A stretch of 64,000 nt of DNA from Flavobacterium sp. LHD-85 (GTDB lineage Bacteria; Bacteroidota; Bacteroidia; Flavobacteriales; Flavobacteriaceae), in assembly GCF_030929595.1 (NCBI RefSeq), contig NZ_JAVFVR010000001.1, forward strand, positions 682,001 to 746,000, in the 5' to 3' direction. This document shows, piece by piece, positions 53,858 to 63,392 of the stretch. A program made the translations under genes and the position numbers. The notes beneath the pieces were generated by a model. It had not been told where the DNA came from. It did not search any database and saw nothing but the letters and a program-made list of their open reading frames with translations. Position 1 is the first letter of the stretch. Each line of letters starts with the position of its first letter.

Positions 53858-54481
53858 ATGAGTCTAGTAAAATTATCCATAAAAGGAATTTCATACAGTC
53901 AAACTCAAAATGGCGCTTATGCCTTAATTTTGAATGAAGTCGACGGCGAGAGAAAATTACCTATTGTTATTGGCGCTTTTGAAGCCCAGTCAATCGCTAT
54001 TGCTTTAGAGAAAGAAATAAAACCGCCACGTCCGCTAACACACGATTTATTTAAAAATTTTGCCGAAAGATTTGACATCGTGGTAAAACAAGTTATCATT
54101 CACAAATTAGTTGATGGCGTTTTCTATTCAAGCTTAATCTGCGAAAGAGACAAAATCGAAGAAATCATCGATGCTAGAACTTCTGATGCTATTGCTTTGG
54201 CATTGCGTTTCAATGCTCCTATTTTTACTTATAAAAACATTTTAGATAAAGCTGGGATTTATTTAAAATCGAATACTGCCGAAACAGATTCTGGCGCTCA
54301 AGAAATTGATGATGTTCTTTCGAATCCTGAAACTTTTGGGCATGAGGAAGAAAGCAACCAATCTGGAGATGTTTATGCAAAACATTCTTTGCAAGAATTA
54401 AACGAACTTTTAGACCAAGCCGTTTCTCAAGAAGATTACGAAAAAGCAGCAAAAATTAGAGACGAAATCTCTAGAAGATAA
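53858..54481 (+). CDS. Bifunctional nuclease family protein with C-terminal UVR motif
   Basis: 207 residues from ATG 53858 (MSLVKLSIKGISYSQTQNG); an upstream GTG frame is less likely. The DUF151/BFN domain fills residues 1-135 (LPIVIGAFEAQSIAIALEKE, PRPLTHDLFKNFAERFDIVV, IDARTSDAIALALRFNAPIF). The C-terminal LQELNELLDQAVSQEDYEKA and KIRDEISRR are a UvrB/C interaction (UVR) motif. Plant and bacterial relatives have DNase/RNase activity; the cellular role is not settled. Confidence 0.88.
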   Translation: MSLVKLSIKGISYSQTQNGAYALILNEVDGERKLPIVIGAFEAQSIAIALEKEIKPPRPLTHDLFKNFAERFDIVVKQVIIHKLVDGVFYSSLICERDKIEEIIDARTSDAIALALRFNAPIFTYKNILDKAGIYLKSNTAETDSGAQEIDDVLSNPETFGHEEESNQSGDVYAKHSLQELNELLDQAVSQEDYEKAAKIRDEISRR

Positions 54482-54484
54482 ATA

Positions 54485-54570
54485 TATGTTTAATCGTTAA
54501 ACCGTTTATTCGTTAAATCGATTAAACAAATCCACGATTAAACAAATCCACGATTTAACGATTAAACAAA
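54485..54570. repeat. Tandem CGATTAAACAAATCCA repeat before thyA
   Basis: Two exact 16-base units at 54519-54534 and 54535-54550, then a partial third copy. CGTTAAAC/GTTTAATCG-type sequence nearby is complementary. Non-coding. Confidence 0.6.
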
Positions 54571-55422
54571 ATGAAACAATACTTAGATTTAGTAAAACAC
54601 GTTTTAGAAAACGGCAATCAAAAAGGAGACCGTACCGGAACAGGAACTAAAAGCGTTTTTGGCTACCAGATGCGTTTTGATTTAAGTGAAGGTTTCCCAA
54701 TGGTCACGACCAAAAAATTACATTTAAAATCCATCATTTACGAATTGCTTTGGTTTTTAAAAGGTGATACAAACATCAAATATCTTCAGGAAAACGGAGT
54801 GAAAATTTGGGATGAATGGGCAGATTCTAATGGCGACTTAGGTCCAGTTTATGGACACCAATGGCGCAATTGGAACAGCGAAGAAATTGATCAGATTTCT
54901 GAATTAATTACTGAATTAAAAACAAACCCAAATAGCAGAAGAATGTTGGTTTCTGCGTGGAATCCTTCAGTTTTGCCAGATACTAAAAAGTCTTTTGAGG
55001 AAAATGTAGCCAACAACAAAGCGGCTTTACCTCCTTGCCATGCCTTTTTTCAATTTTACGTAGCAAGTCCAGATCCTGAAAAAGGAGAAACAAAAGGAAA
55101 ACTTTCTTGTCAATTATATCAGCGCAGTGCCGATATCTTTTTAGGAGTACCTTTTAACATCGCTTCTTATGCATTGCTGACTATGATGATTGCACAAGTA
55201 TGCGACTTAGAGCCAGGTGAATTTATCCACACGTTTGGTGACGCACATATTTACAACAATCATTTCGAACAATTGGAACTGCAATTGACACGCGAACCAA
55301 AACCATTACCAAAAATGATTTTAAATCCAGAGATTAAAAACATTTTTGATTTTGATTTTAATGATTTCACACTTGTAGATTACGATCCGCATCCTGCCAT
55401 AAAAGGAAGTGTTGCAGTATAA
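54571..55422 (+). CDS. thyA: Thymidylate synthase
   Basis: 283 residues. [39 protein letters not shown], the active-site Cys in [14 protein letters not shown], and [20 protein letters not shown]. It makes dTMP from dUMP and methylene-THF, yielding dihydrofolate, which the folA product at 56346 recycles. An insert near residues 150-175 makes it longer than the 264-residue E. coli form. Confidence 0.97.
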   Translation: MKQYLDLVKHVLENGNQKGDRTGTGTKSVFGYQMRFDLSEGFPMVTTKKLHLKSIIYELLWFLKGDTNIKYLQENGVKIWDEWADSNGDLGPVYGHQWRNWNSEEIDQISELITELKTNPNSRRMLVSAWNPSVLPDTKKSFEENVANNKAALPPCHAFFQFYVASPDPEKGETKGKLSCQLYQRSADIFLGVPFNIASYALLTMMIAQVCDLEPGEFIHTFGDAHIYNNHFEQLELQLTREPKPLPKMILNPEIKNIFDFDFNDFTLVDYDPHPAIKGSVAV

Positions 55423-55426
55423 AAAA

Positions 55427-55456
55427 CAAAAATCCGCTTTAATAGCGGATTTTTTT
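55427..55456. terminator. Bidirectional terminator between thyA and the CBM48-like gene
   Basis: AAAAATCCGCT and AGCGGATTTTT with T runs on both strands. Confidence 0.88.
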
Positions 55457-55751
55457 ATACAACTAAAACACTGTTTTCACTGCCAGCGTAATCATTCCAT
55501 TTATAAGAATCAGCTTCTGGATCATTCACATAATTCCCATCAACTAGATACTTAAATTCGTATATAGCATCTTTAACCAAGTCATAAGTTGCTTTAAAAG
55601 TTCCATTTTTCAATTTACTCAAAGTTCCTTCCTCAGCATTCCAATTATTGAAATCTCCAACAACAGCCGCCGAATTTGCATCCTTAGCATCTATTGAAAA
55701 CGTAACTTTACATACGGGTTTCGTTTTCACAAATTGTTTTTTTAAAGACAT
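55455..55751 (-). CDS. Small isoamylase-N/glycogen-binding-like domain protein
   Basis: 98 residues from ATG 55751 (MSLKKQFVKTKPVCKVTFSI). The single domain shows AAVVGDFNNWNAEEGTLSKL, ATYDLVKDAIYEFKYLVDGN and VNDPEADSYKWNDYAGSENS, the CBM48/early-set E pattern found in glycogen-branching enzymes and AMPK beta. No catalytic domain is attached. Common in Bacteroidota as a stand-alone protein. Role unknown, possibly carbohydrate or protein binding. Confidence 0.85.
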   Translation of the reverse strand: MSLKKQFVKTKPVCKVTFSIDAKDANSAAVVGDFNNWNAEEGTLSKLKNGTFKATYDLVKDAIYEFKYLVDGNYVNDPEADSYKWNDYAGSENSVLVV

Positions 55752-55989
55752 AACTATTTCGTTTTTAGATTTATACATCTAAAATTAATTAAATTCCACG
55801 AAACACTAGCAACCCTCAAAACGATTTATGATAATACCAAAAACACTGTCTTATTTTCGCTTTATCTATAATTTAAAGCGGTTAAAATTTTGTTTTTCAA
55901 ATTCTTAGATCATTTAAAAGCAAATATTCCATATCCAAAATACTGACTTTCAAAAATAAATTTTAACTTTATGATCTCATTTTTATCTT

Positions 55990-56334
55990 ATGGAAAAAGA
56001 AGTACACGAACAATACGAATATGCTAGGCGCCGATTAAGACAAAAAAAGGTCTTATATTTTCATTTTGTTCTTTTCCTGCTTGGAAGTTTATTTTTATTT
56101 GTTGCCAATAAATTTTTTGGTTTTGGAGAAGGCACAACTCAAAATTGGTGTATCTGGGGTATTACAATCTGGCTTTTCCTTTTTATTCTTCATTTTATAA
56201 AAGTGTATATAACTGACCGTTTTATGAATAAAAAATGGGAAAGAGAACAAATTGACCGATTAGTTGCTTTACAGCAAAAAAGAATCAGTCAGCTTGAATC
56301 TTCGATCAACGAAGAGAATGAAAATAAAATTTAG
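55990..56334 (+). CDS. 2TM domain-containing protein
   Basis: 114 residues. Two membrane helices (VLYFHFVLFLLGSLFLFVAN and WGITIWLFLFILHFIKVYI) between an N-terminal EYARRRLRQKK and a C-terminal charged helix (KKWEREQIDRLVALQQKRIS). Matches the 2TM family, elsewhere attached to histidine kinases. Stand-alone function unknown. It precedes folA by 11 bases. Confidence 0.85.
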   Translation: MEKEVHEQYEYARRRLRQKKVLYFHFVLFLLGSLFLFVANKFFGFGEGTTQNWCIWGITIWLFLFILHFIKVYITDRFMNKKWEREQIDRLVALQQKRISQLESSINEENENKI

Positions 56335-56345
56335 TTAAGCATACT

Positions 56346-56828
56346 ATGATTATAATGATAGCGGCCGCGGCCGAAAATAATGCGCTTGGAAAAAACAACG
56401 AATTAGTCTGGCATTTGCCAAATGATTTTAAAAGATTTAAATCGCTTACTACTGGTCATCATATTATTATGGGAAGAAAAACTTTTGAGAGTTTCCCGAA
56501 ACCTTTACCAGACCGTGTTCACATTGTAATTTCACGTCAAGAAAATTATAAACCGGAAGGATGCATTGTAGTAGATAGTATTGAAAAAGCAATTGCGTTG
56601 TGCCCTGAAAACGACGACAGTTATATTATAGGTGGTGGCGAAATTTACAATCTTGCCCTTCCATTTACTGATATTATTGAACTAACTAAAGTTCATCATT
56701 CTTTTGATGCAGATGCCTTTTTTCCTAAAATCAATAAAAGCGAATGGATTTTGGTAGAAGCTGAAGAAAATTATAAAGATGAGAAACATCTTTATGATTA
56801 TACGTATGAAACTTACATTAGAAAATAA
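56346..56828 (+). CDS. folA: Dihydrofolate reductase
   Basis: 160 residues. MIIMIAAAAENNALGKNNEL, VWHLPNDFKRFKSLTTGHHI, IMGRKTFESFPKPLPDRVHI and SYIIGGGEIYNLALPFTDII. Reduces dihydrofolate with NADPH and so works downstream of ThyA two genes earlier. Terminated by the hairpin at 56831. Confidence 0.95.
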   Translation: MIIMIAAAAENNALGKNNELVWHLPNDFKRFKSLTTGHHIIMGRKTFESFPKPLPDRVHIVISRQENYKPEGCIVVDSIEKAIALCPENDDSYIIGGGEIYNLALPFTDIIELTKVHHSFDADAFFPKINKSEWILVEAEENYKDEKHLYDYTYETYIRK

Positions 56829-56830
56829 AT

Positions 56831-56863
56831 AAAAAACATCCTCTTTTTAGGGAGGATGTTTTT
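56831..56863 (+). terminator. folA terminator
   Basis: AAAAAACATCCTC, TTTTTAG, GGAGGATGTTTTT. Confidence 0.9.
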
Positions 56864-57407
56864 AAATAATTGATATTGAAGCTTAACTCGCTCAAGAAGA
56901 ATTTTGTTAAAAAAAAATCACAAATGTCGAGAAACATTCGTAAAACTGAATAACATTTAATGTTATTTGAGACCTAAGCCTCAAACGCCTCTAATAACAA
57001 ATACCACTAAGATATTAAAGGCAGAAAATTAAAATTTCCAAAAACAAATTTAATCCTAAGAACGTACTTTGCGCTTAATATAGTATTTCCCCCCAAGAAC
57101 AATACTTTTCAAAACTCTTTCATGAACAAATGAATTACCAGCACAAAAAAAGTAATCATCTGTTTAAGTCATAGCGACATTATCAATCATTAAAACTTTA
57201 ATCATTTTTACTTTGACAAAGTTGCTCATAATAGCCTTATTAGACAATACCGTGATTTAGGGATTTTGACAAAATACCTAGATTTAGGGATGGCAGAAAC
57301 ACCTGTTTATTCTGCTTTAAAACAAACACTCCAAAACATTTATTTTACAAATTAAAAAACTCAATTACAGTTAAACTAGATTGTTTATATTTGCCTAAAT
57401 AAAAAAA
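56864..57407. other. AT-rich intergenic region upstream of menG
   Basis: No protein or RNA gene is recognised in these 544 bases. Two near-repeats, GATTTAGGGATTTTGACAAA and GATTTAGGGATGGCAG, lie at 57252-57295. TTTGACAAAGTT at 57211 repeats the core of the palindrome downstream of metF. A TATATTTG -7 box at 57386-57393 precedes menG by 14 bases. Confidence 0.4.
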
Positions 57408-58139
57408 ATGTCTGAAAAAGTAACTCCGTATAAAGACTCTACCCTAGGTAAAAAAGAGCAAGTAACCCAAATGTTTGATACCATTTCTGGGAATTACGAT
57501 AATTTGAATCGCGTAATTTCTTTTGGAATCGATGTTAAATGGCGTAAAAAAGTATTAAAAATAGTATCAGACAAAAAACCAAAAGTTATTCTTGATATTG
57601 CAACCGGAACTGGCGACTTGGCCATTTTGCTTGCGCAAACTAATGCTGAAAAAATTATTGGCCTAGACATTTCTGCCGGAATGCTGGAAGTGGGAAAAAA
57701 GAAAGTGGAAGAAAAGAAACTTTCAAATGTTATTGAATTAGTTTTAGGCGATTCTGAAAACTTGCCATTTGAGGACAATTATTTTGATGCAATCACAGTT
57801 GGTTTTGGCGTAAGAAATTTTGAAAATCTAGAAAAAGGTTTTGCAGAAATCTTAAGAGTCTTAAAACCAAATGGCGTTTTTGTTATATTAGAGACGTCTG
57901 TTCCTGATAAATTTCCTTATAAACAAGGCTACAATTTCTACAGCAAAAATATACTTCCATTAATAGGGAAATTATTTTCTAAAGATAATGACGCTTATGG
58001 TTATTTATCTGAATCTGCAGCTGCTTTTCCTTATGGAGAAGCCTTAAACAATATTTTGAGAAAAACTGGGTTTATAGATGTTGTGGCAATGCCTCAAACT
58101 TTTGGTGTCGCAACAATTTATTCTGCATCTAAAAAATAG
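57408..58139 (+). CDS. menG: Demethylmenaquinone methyltransferase (UbiE/MenG)
   Basis: 243 residues. [37 protein letters not shown] (SAM motif I), [20 protein letters not shown] and [18 protein letters not shown]. It methylates demethylmenaquinone to menaquinone. Bacteroidota use menaquinone, so MenG rather than UbiE activity is expected. It ends one base before porT, so the two are coupled. Confidence 0.95.
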   Translation: MSEKVTPYKDSTLGKKEQVTQMFDTISGNYDNLNRVISFGIDVKWRKKVLKIVSDKKPKVILDIATGTGDLAILLAQTNAEKIIGLDISAGMLEVGKKKVEEKKLSNVIELVLGDSENLPFEDNYFDAITVGFGVRNFENLEKGFAEILRVLKPNGVFVILETSVPDKFPYKQGYNFYSKNILPLIGKLFSKDNDAYGYLSESAAAFPYGEALNNILRKTGFIDVVAMPQTFGVATIYSASKK

Positions 58140-58140
58140 T

Positions 58141-58851
58141 ATGAAAAAAGTTGTAATCTTATTTTTATTGGTCTTAACGACAAAAGGACATTCGCAATTT
58201 GCTAAAAACATGTTTAGCAAAGATCCTATTATTAATCTTGAAAACTGGCAGAAACAGCGTGTTTACTTTGGTTACTTTTTAGGTTTTAACAGTTTTGACT
58301 TTAAATTTGATTATAAAACTCCTGTACAGGAAGACATTCAAGTTAAAAAAACTACTGGTTTTAATGTCGGCGTTGTAGCCGACTTAAGACTTCAGGAGTA
58401 TATCAACCTGCGTTTTGAGCCAGGTTTATATTACACAAAACGAGATTTATATTTTCCTGGCATAAGCAACAAAGAAAGCGATTATCTAAGAGAAGTAAAC
58501 AGTACTTACATCCACTTCCCTTTACTACTGAAATTTTCTGCCTTGCGTACAGGAAACATACGTCCGTATCTGGTTGGCGGTATGTCTACAACTTTAAATT
58601 TATCGAGCAACTCCAAATCTAAAGACGATAACTTCGAGCAAAAATTTAGAGTAAAACAGTGGACAGCTGCTTACGAATTAGGTTTGGGAATTGATATTTT
58701 CACCGAATACTTTATTTTCTCTCCTTCTGTTAGAGGAATGTTCGGCATAACAGATGAACTTATTAGAGATAATACTCCAGACAGCCCTTGGACTGGAAAT
58801 ATAGATTCGATGAAATCTAGAGCACTCTTAATAAATTTCACTTTCCATTAA
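58141..58851 (+). CDS. porT: PorT family outer-membrane protein (type IX secretion/gliding)
   Basis: 236 residues. Signal peptide MKKVVILFLLVLTTKGHSQ, followed by an eight-strand-type barrel: QRVYFGYFLGFNSFDFKFDY, INLRFEPGLYYTKRDLYFPG, IRPYLVGGMSTTLNL and AAYELGLGIDIFTEYF. PorT is required for assembly of the Por/type IX secretion system of Bacteroidota. The menG-porT arrangement recurs in flavobacteria, from memory. No other por/gld gene is in the window. Confidence 0.88.
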   Translation: MKKVVILFLLVLTTKGHSQFAKNMFSKDPIINLENWQKQRVYFGYFLGFNSFDFKFDYKTPVQEDIQVKKTTGFNVGVVADLRLQEYINLRFEPGLYYTKRDLYFPGISNKESDYLREVNSTYIHFPLLLKFSALRTGNIRPYLVGGMSTTLNLSSNSKSKDDNFEQKFRVKQWTAAYELGLGIDIFTEYFIFSPSVRGMFGITDELIRDNTPDSPWTGNIDSMKSRALLINFTFH

Positions 58852-58860
58852 AACAAAATA

Positions 58861-59589
58861 TCAACTATTTCGTTTAAATTCACTAAGAATAATTGCTGTT
58901 GCAGTAGCTACATTTAAACTTTCCGTTTTTTGAAGCTCTCCAAATCTAGGAATTGTAAGACGGCTGGTTACTATTTTTTCAATTTCATCTGAAATTCCGT
59001 TGGCTTCATTACCCATAATAATGATTCCTTCTTGAGGCAATTTGGATTGATAAATATTTTCGCCATCCATAAAAGTTCCAAAAACTGGCAGTTTAGTTTG
59101 AGCAAGAAAAAGTTTTAGATCAACATAGCTTACATTTACTCTGGCAATTGATCCCATTGTAGCTTGTACCACTTTCGGATTATAAATATCTACTGTTTCT
59201 TTAGAACAAATAATCTGCTTAATACCAAACCAATCGCAAAGACGCAAAATAGTGCCTAAATTTCCAGGGTCTCTAATATCGTCTAAGGCTAAAATTAAAC
59301 CCGAATCGATTATCTTCTTTTCGGCTGGAATTTTAAAAACCGCCAGACAAGAATTTGGAGTCGACAAAGCACTTATTTTTTTCAGTTCTTGGTCATTAAT
59401 AAGAGTACGTTTTGAAGCATGGACGCTTTCAAAATCATTCAATGTGGTGTACAAATGTTCTAATTCAAAATTGGATTGCAGCAATTCTTGAATTACTTTT
59501 ACTCCTTCAGCAAAGAATAATTGATTAGCAAAACGCTGCTTTTTTTGATGTAAGCTAGAGATAAGCTTTATTTGGTTTTTACTAACCAT
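58861..59589 (-). CDS. TrmH (SpoU) family RNA 2'-O-methyltransferase
   Basis: 242 residues from ATG 59589 (MVSKNQIKLISSLHQKKQRF). The upstream frame to 59784 overlaps the divergent tamL gene and reads unlike the family. The N-terminal substrate-binding part (FANQLFFAEGVKVIQELLQS) is followed by the trefoil-knot SAM domain: DDIRDPGNLGTILRLCDWFG, VIIMGNEANGIS-type IIIMGNEANGISDEI, and SLNVATATAIILSEF. Probably methylates rRNA or tRNA; target not readable. Confidence 0.92.
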   Translation of the reverse strand: MVSKNQIKLISSLHQKKQRFANQLFFAEGVKVIQELLQSNFELEHLYTTLNDFESVHASKRTLINDQELKKISALSTPNSCLAVFKIPAEKKIIDSGLILALDDIRDPGNLGTILRLCDWFGIKQIICSKETVDIYNPKVVQATMGSIARVNVSYVDLKLFLAQTKLPVFGTFMDGENIYQSKLPQEGIIIMGNEANGISDEIEKIVTSRLTIPRFGELQKTESLNVATATAIILSEFKRNS

Positions 59590-59626
59590 AAAATAATGTA
59601 CTTTTGAATTAAATATTAAAAAACAC

Positions 59627-62182
59627 TTGAAAAATAATTCCACAAAAATAATAGCATTTCTTCTAATTGCAATATTAATTTGCGCTTGTAATGCCGTAAA
59701 AAGAGTTCCCGATGGAAAAAACCTTCTTGTAAAAAACAATATTTTAGTTAACGGAAAATCGACAAATGATGAAACGGCTTCCAACCAAATGTACCAAAAA
59801 CCAAATGGTAAATTATTGGGTTATAAGCTTCGATTAAATTTATACAATTTAGCCAATTTAAATCCAGATTCTACTTATCAGGCAAAATTCAAGAACAATC
59901 CTGGAAAGTATGAACGAATGTCTAAAATATTCTCTGCAAAACAAGTGGATCGTCTTGGACAATCTTTTTATTATAAAGGAATTCATGAGTTTCTAAAAAA
60001 TACTGGAGAACCACCAGTAATAGTTGACACTTCAAAAACCAGAAAATCACTATTACGTTTAAAGTACTACTATTTTAACAACGGTTATTTTAATGTTCAA
60101 ACCGATTATACTATTGATACTGTTGGAGTAAAAAGAGCCGAAATTAACTATAATATCACTACGGGCCCAGCTTATAAATTGGATACTATCAAAACCAAAA
60201 TAATGACGCCTGCACTAGATTCATTATATAGAACCAACAACGATCCCTCTTTATTAAAATCTGGAAATCAATACAAAACTACAGATTTTGAGGAAGAAAA
60301 AAACCGTATTACAACATATTTTAGAAATCACGGCGCTTATTATTTTCAGCCTACTTATGTGACTTTTGACATTGATACAATTGGTAAAAAGGCCAAAGCA
60401 GATGTCACTTTAATTATCAATAACAACAATATTCAGGAAAGAGATTCGAGCCGTACAGAACCTTTTAAACTATATAAAATTAGCGATGTAAATATTTACA
60501 CTGACTATTCTGCCGCCAATGCCAAGAAAAAACCGACAGACAGTGTAACTTACAACAATTTTAACCTATACAGCTACAAAGGTTTAAAATACAGACCGCG
60601 TGCTATTACCGATGCTATTTTCATCTCAAAAGGAAGCACTTTTGCTGATTTTAGAACCACACTTTCTTCGCGCTCTTTAAATAATTTAAGAATTTTCAAC
60701 TATCCATCTATTCAATATGAAGTAGACAAAAGAGATTCTACAGCTCAATCTCTTATTGCTAATGTTTATTTGACTCCGAGGAAAAAATACAGTTTTGGGG
60801 CCACTTTGGATGTAACACACTCTAATATTCAAGATTTTGGAATTGGAGCTAGTATTTCGGAAACGATTCGAAATGTATTTAACCGAGCAGAAACTCTCGA
60901 AATTTCGGCCCGTTTAAATGTTGGATCTTCTAGAGATATGGCCAACCCAAACAACAATTTCTTTAACGTTTCGGAATATGGTTTGGATATGAAATTAAAT
61001 TTTCCCAGGATTTTACTGCCTTTTGGAACCGAGAAAATCATTCCGAAAAGTATGATTCCTTATACTTCTATATCTTCCGGTTTTTCAAAACAGCGAAATA
61101 TTGGTTTGGATAAAGAAAACTTTACAGGAGGTATTTCATATAACTGGACACCAAAACGTCACAATTCAGCAAAACTTGAATTATTGAACGCGCAGTTTGT
61201 ACGCAACTTAAATCCAGACAATTATTTTAATGTTTATACATCTTCTTATGATGATTTGAATGGAATTGCACAAAATTACAATCAAGAAGCTTCAAACGTC
61301 GATGAACATGGAAACTTAATTGTGCCTACAGGAACAACAGGATTTACCAATGATGTATTAACAGGACAAACTGCTCTAACACCTAATGATTCTCAATATC
61401 AAGAAGTTGAAAGCATCGAAGAAAGAAGAGTTCGTTTAACCGAAAATGATTTCATTCTAGCAACAAGTTATTCTTTTACTAAAACGACTAAAAAAGATTT
61501 GGCCGATAATAATTTCTATCAATTTAGAACAAAAATAGAATCTGCCGGAACTCTATTGTCTTTGGTTTCTGAAATTGGAAATCTTCAAAAAAACTCAAAA
61601 GGAAATTACGAGATTTTCAATCTAGAATATTCAGAATATGTTAAAACTGAATTTGACTATATCAAACACTGGGATTTTGGAAAAGAAAAAGTTTTAGCAG
61701 TCAGAAGTTTCTTTGGAATTGCAATTCCATTTGGAAACTCAAACTATATTCCGTTTTCACGAAGTTATTATTCTGGAGGTTCCAACGATAATCGTGCTTG
61801 GCAACCTTATGCTTTAGGACCAGGAAGCACAAATGCTGTAAATGACTTTAACGAGGCCAATATGAAAATTGCAGCAAGTGCCGAATTTCGTTTTAAAATT
61901 TTCGGTGATGTAAAAGGAGCTCTCTTTGCAGACGCCGGAAATATCTGGAATGTGCTCGATAATGTGATAGATCCTAAAGCAAGATTTGACAACTTAAACG
62001 ATTTAGATGAAATTGCAATAGGTACAGGATTCGGTTTAAGATACGATTTAAGCTTTTTTGTGATTCGTTTAGATTTAGGCTTTAAGACTTATAATCCAGC
62101 ACATGAGAAGGGAGATCGATGGTTTAAAGAATACAATTTTGGACACTCCGTTTTAAATTTTGGTATAAATTATCCATTCTAA
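59627..62182 (+). CDS. tamL: TamL-type lipoprotein (BamA/TamA family) of the outer membrane
   Basis: 851 residues. It starts with a TTG at 59627 (M)KNNSTKIIAFLLIAILIC and has a lipoprotein signal with the Cys in ICACNAVKRV, which distinguishes the Bacteroidota TamL from proteobacterial TamA. POTRA-like repeats occupy the N-terminal half (YKLDTIKTKIMT, YKTTDFEEEKNRITTYFRNH). The Omp85 barrel ends the protein (YSFGATLDVTHSNIQDFGIG, FGDVKGALFADAGNIWNVLD, HSVLNFGINYPF). It assembles or transports proteins or phospholipids at the outer membrane with TamB, which is not in the window. Its start is 37 bases from the divergent TrmH-family gene. Confidence 0.9.
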   Translation: MKNNSTKIIAFLLIAILICACNAVKRVPDGKNLLVKNNILVNGKSTNDETASNQMYQKPNGKLLGYKLRLNLYNLANLNPDSTYQAKFKNNPGKYERMSKIFSAKQVDRLGQSFYYKGIHEFLKNTGEPPVIVDTSKTRKSLLRLKYYYFNNGYFNVQTDYTIDTVGVKRAEINYNITTGPAYKLDTIKTKIMTPALDSLYRTNNDPSLLKSGNQYKTTDFEEEKNRITTYFRNHGAYYFQPTYVTFDIDTIGKKAKADVTLIINNNNIQERDSSRTEPFKLYKISDVNIYTDYSAANAKKKPTDSVTYNNFNLYSYKGLKYRPRAITDAIFISKGSTFADFRTTLSSRSLNNLRIFNYPSIQYEVDKRDSTAQSLIANVYLTPRKKYSFGATLDVTHSNIQDFGIGASISETIRNVFNRAETLEISARLNVGSSRDMANPNNNFFNVSEYGLDMKLNFPRILLPFGTEKIIPKSMIPYTSISSGFSKQRNIGLDKENFTGGISYNWTPKRHNSAKLELLNAQFVRNLNPDNYFNVYTSSYDDLNGIAQNYNQEASNVDEHGNLIVPTGTTGFTNDVLTGQTALTPNDSQYQEVESIEERRVRLTENDFILATSYSFTKTTKKDLADNNFYQFRTKIESAGTLLSLVSEIGNLQKNSKGNYEIFNLEYSEYVKTEFDYIKHWDFGKEKVLAVRSFFGIAIPFGNSNYIPFSRSYYSGGSNDNRAWQPYALGPGSTNAVNDFNEANMKIAASAEFRFKIFGDVKGALFADAGNIWNVLDNVIDPKARFDNLNDLDEIAIGTGFGLRYDLSFFVIRLDLGFKTYNPAHEKGDRWFKEYNFGHSVLNFGINYPF

Positions 62183-62196
62183 TGCTAATTAATTCT

Positions 62197-62204
62197 TATT
62201 TTTG
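62197..62204 (+). promoter_or_regulatory. fbaA -7 promoter box
   Basis: TATTTTTG matches TAnnTTTG, 38 bases before the ATG. Confidence 0.5.
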
Positions 62205-62242
62205 CAACCTAAAAACTAAAAACAACTATAAAAAAAATTAAA

Positions 62243-63310
62243 ATGGCACACAACATTAAACCAGGAGTAGCTACAGGAGATCAAGTACAAGAGATCTTTA
62301 ATTATGCGAAAGAGAAGGGTTTTGCTCTTCCAGCAGTAAACGTTACTGGATCAAGCACAATTAACGGAGTTCTTGAAACTGCAGCAAAACTAAACGCGCC
62401 AGTTATCATTCAATTTTCTAACGGTGGAGCTCAATTCAACGCTGGAAAAGGATTATCAAATGCAGGTGAAAAAGCAGCAATCGCGGGAGGAATCGCGGGA
62501 GCAAAACATATCCATACTTTGGCAGAAGCTTACGGTGCAACTGTAATCTTACACACTGACCACTGTGCAAAGAAACTTTTACCTTGGATTGATGGTTTAT
62601 TAGATGCTTCTGAAAAACATTTTGCAGAAACAGGAAAACCATTATTCAGCTCTCACATGATCGATTTGTCTGAGGAGCCAATCGAAGAGAACATCGAAAT
62701 CTGCAAAGAATACTTAGCTAGAATGAGCAAAATGGGAATGACATTAGAAATCGAACTTGGTATTACAGGTGGTGAAGAAGATGGCGTTGACAACTCAGAC
62801 GTAGATAGCTCAAAATTATATACTCAACCAGAAGAAGTAGCTTATGCTTACGAAGAATTATCTAAAGTGAGCCCTAAATTTACAATTGCTGCTGCTTTTG
62901 GAAACGTTCACGGTGTTTACAAACCAGGAAACGTAAAATTAACTCCAAAAATCTTAAAAAACTCTCAAGATTTCGTACAAAGCAAATTCAACACAGGACA
63001 CAATCCAGTTGATTTCGTTTTCCACGGAGGTTCAGGTTCTACACTTGAAGAAATCAGAGAAGGAATTAGCTACGGAGTTATCAAAATGAATATCGATACA
63101 GATTTACAATTTGCATACACTGAAGGAATCCGTGATTATATGGTTAAAAATCTTGACTATTTAAAATCTCAAATTGGTAACCCAGAAGGTGCTGATGCTC
63201 CAAACAAGAAATATTACGATCCAAGAAGATGGGTTCGTGAAAGCGAAGTAACATTCAACGCAAGACTTGAACAAGCTTTTGCTGATTTAAATAACGTGAA
63301 TACACTATAA
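62243..63310 (+). CDS. fbaA: Class II fructose-bisphosphate aldolase
   Basis: 355 residues. The zinc site is in TVILHTDHCAKKLLPWIDGL, with further ligand regions MTLEIELGITGGEEDGVDNS and VFHGGSGSTLEEIREGISYG. MNIDTDLQFAYTEGIRDYMV is the class IIA hallmark region. It cleaves fructose-1,6-bisphosphate in glycolysis. It stands before accD on the same strand with an 82-base repeat-containing gap. Confidence 0.96.
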   Translation: MAHNIKPGVATGDQVQEIFNYAKEKGFALPAVNVTGSSTINGVLETAAKLNAPVIIQFSNGGAQFNAGKGLSNAGEKAAIAGGIAGAKHIHTLAEAYGATVILHTDHCAKKLLPWIDGLLDASEKHFAETGKPLFSSHMIDLSEEPIEENIEICKEYLARMSKMGMTLEIELGITGGEEDGVDNSDVDSSKLYTQPEEVAYAYEELSKVSPKFTIAAAFGNVHGVYKPGNVKLTPKILKNSQDFVQSKFNTGHNPVDFVFHGGSGSTLEEIREGISYGVIKMNIDTDLQFAYTEGIRDYMVKNLDYLKSQIGNPEGADAPNKKYYDPRRWVRESEVTFNARLEQAFADLNNVNTL

Positions 63311-63314
63311 TAAA

Positions 63315-63372
63315 AAAGTTTCAAGTTTAACGTTTCAAGTTTCAGGTTTCGCAACTTGAAACTTGAAACCTA
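63315..63372. repeat. GTTTCAAGTTT-type inverted repeat between fbaA and accD
   Basis: AAGTTTCAAGTTTAACG and CGTTTCAAGTTTCAGGTTTC pair with AACTTGAAACTTGAAACC. Similar text lies at 14866-14910 and 15960-15985. Non-coding. Confidence 0.55.
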
Positions 63373-63392
63373 AAACAAATAAAACATTCAAT

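Noticed and set aside
59590..59784. Longer start for the TrmH-family gene
   Set aside because: The extension overlaps the tamL start on the other strand and is hydrophobic and unlike family N-termini.
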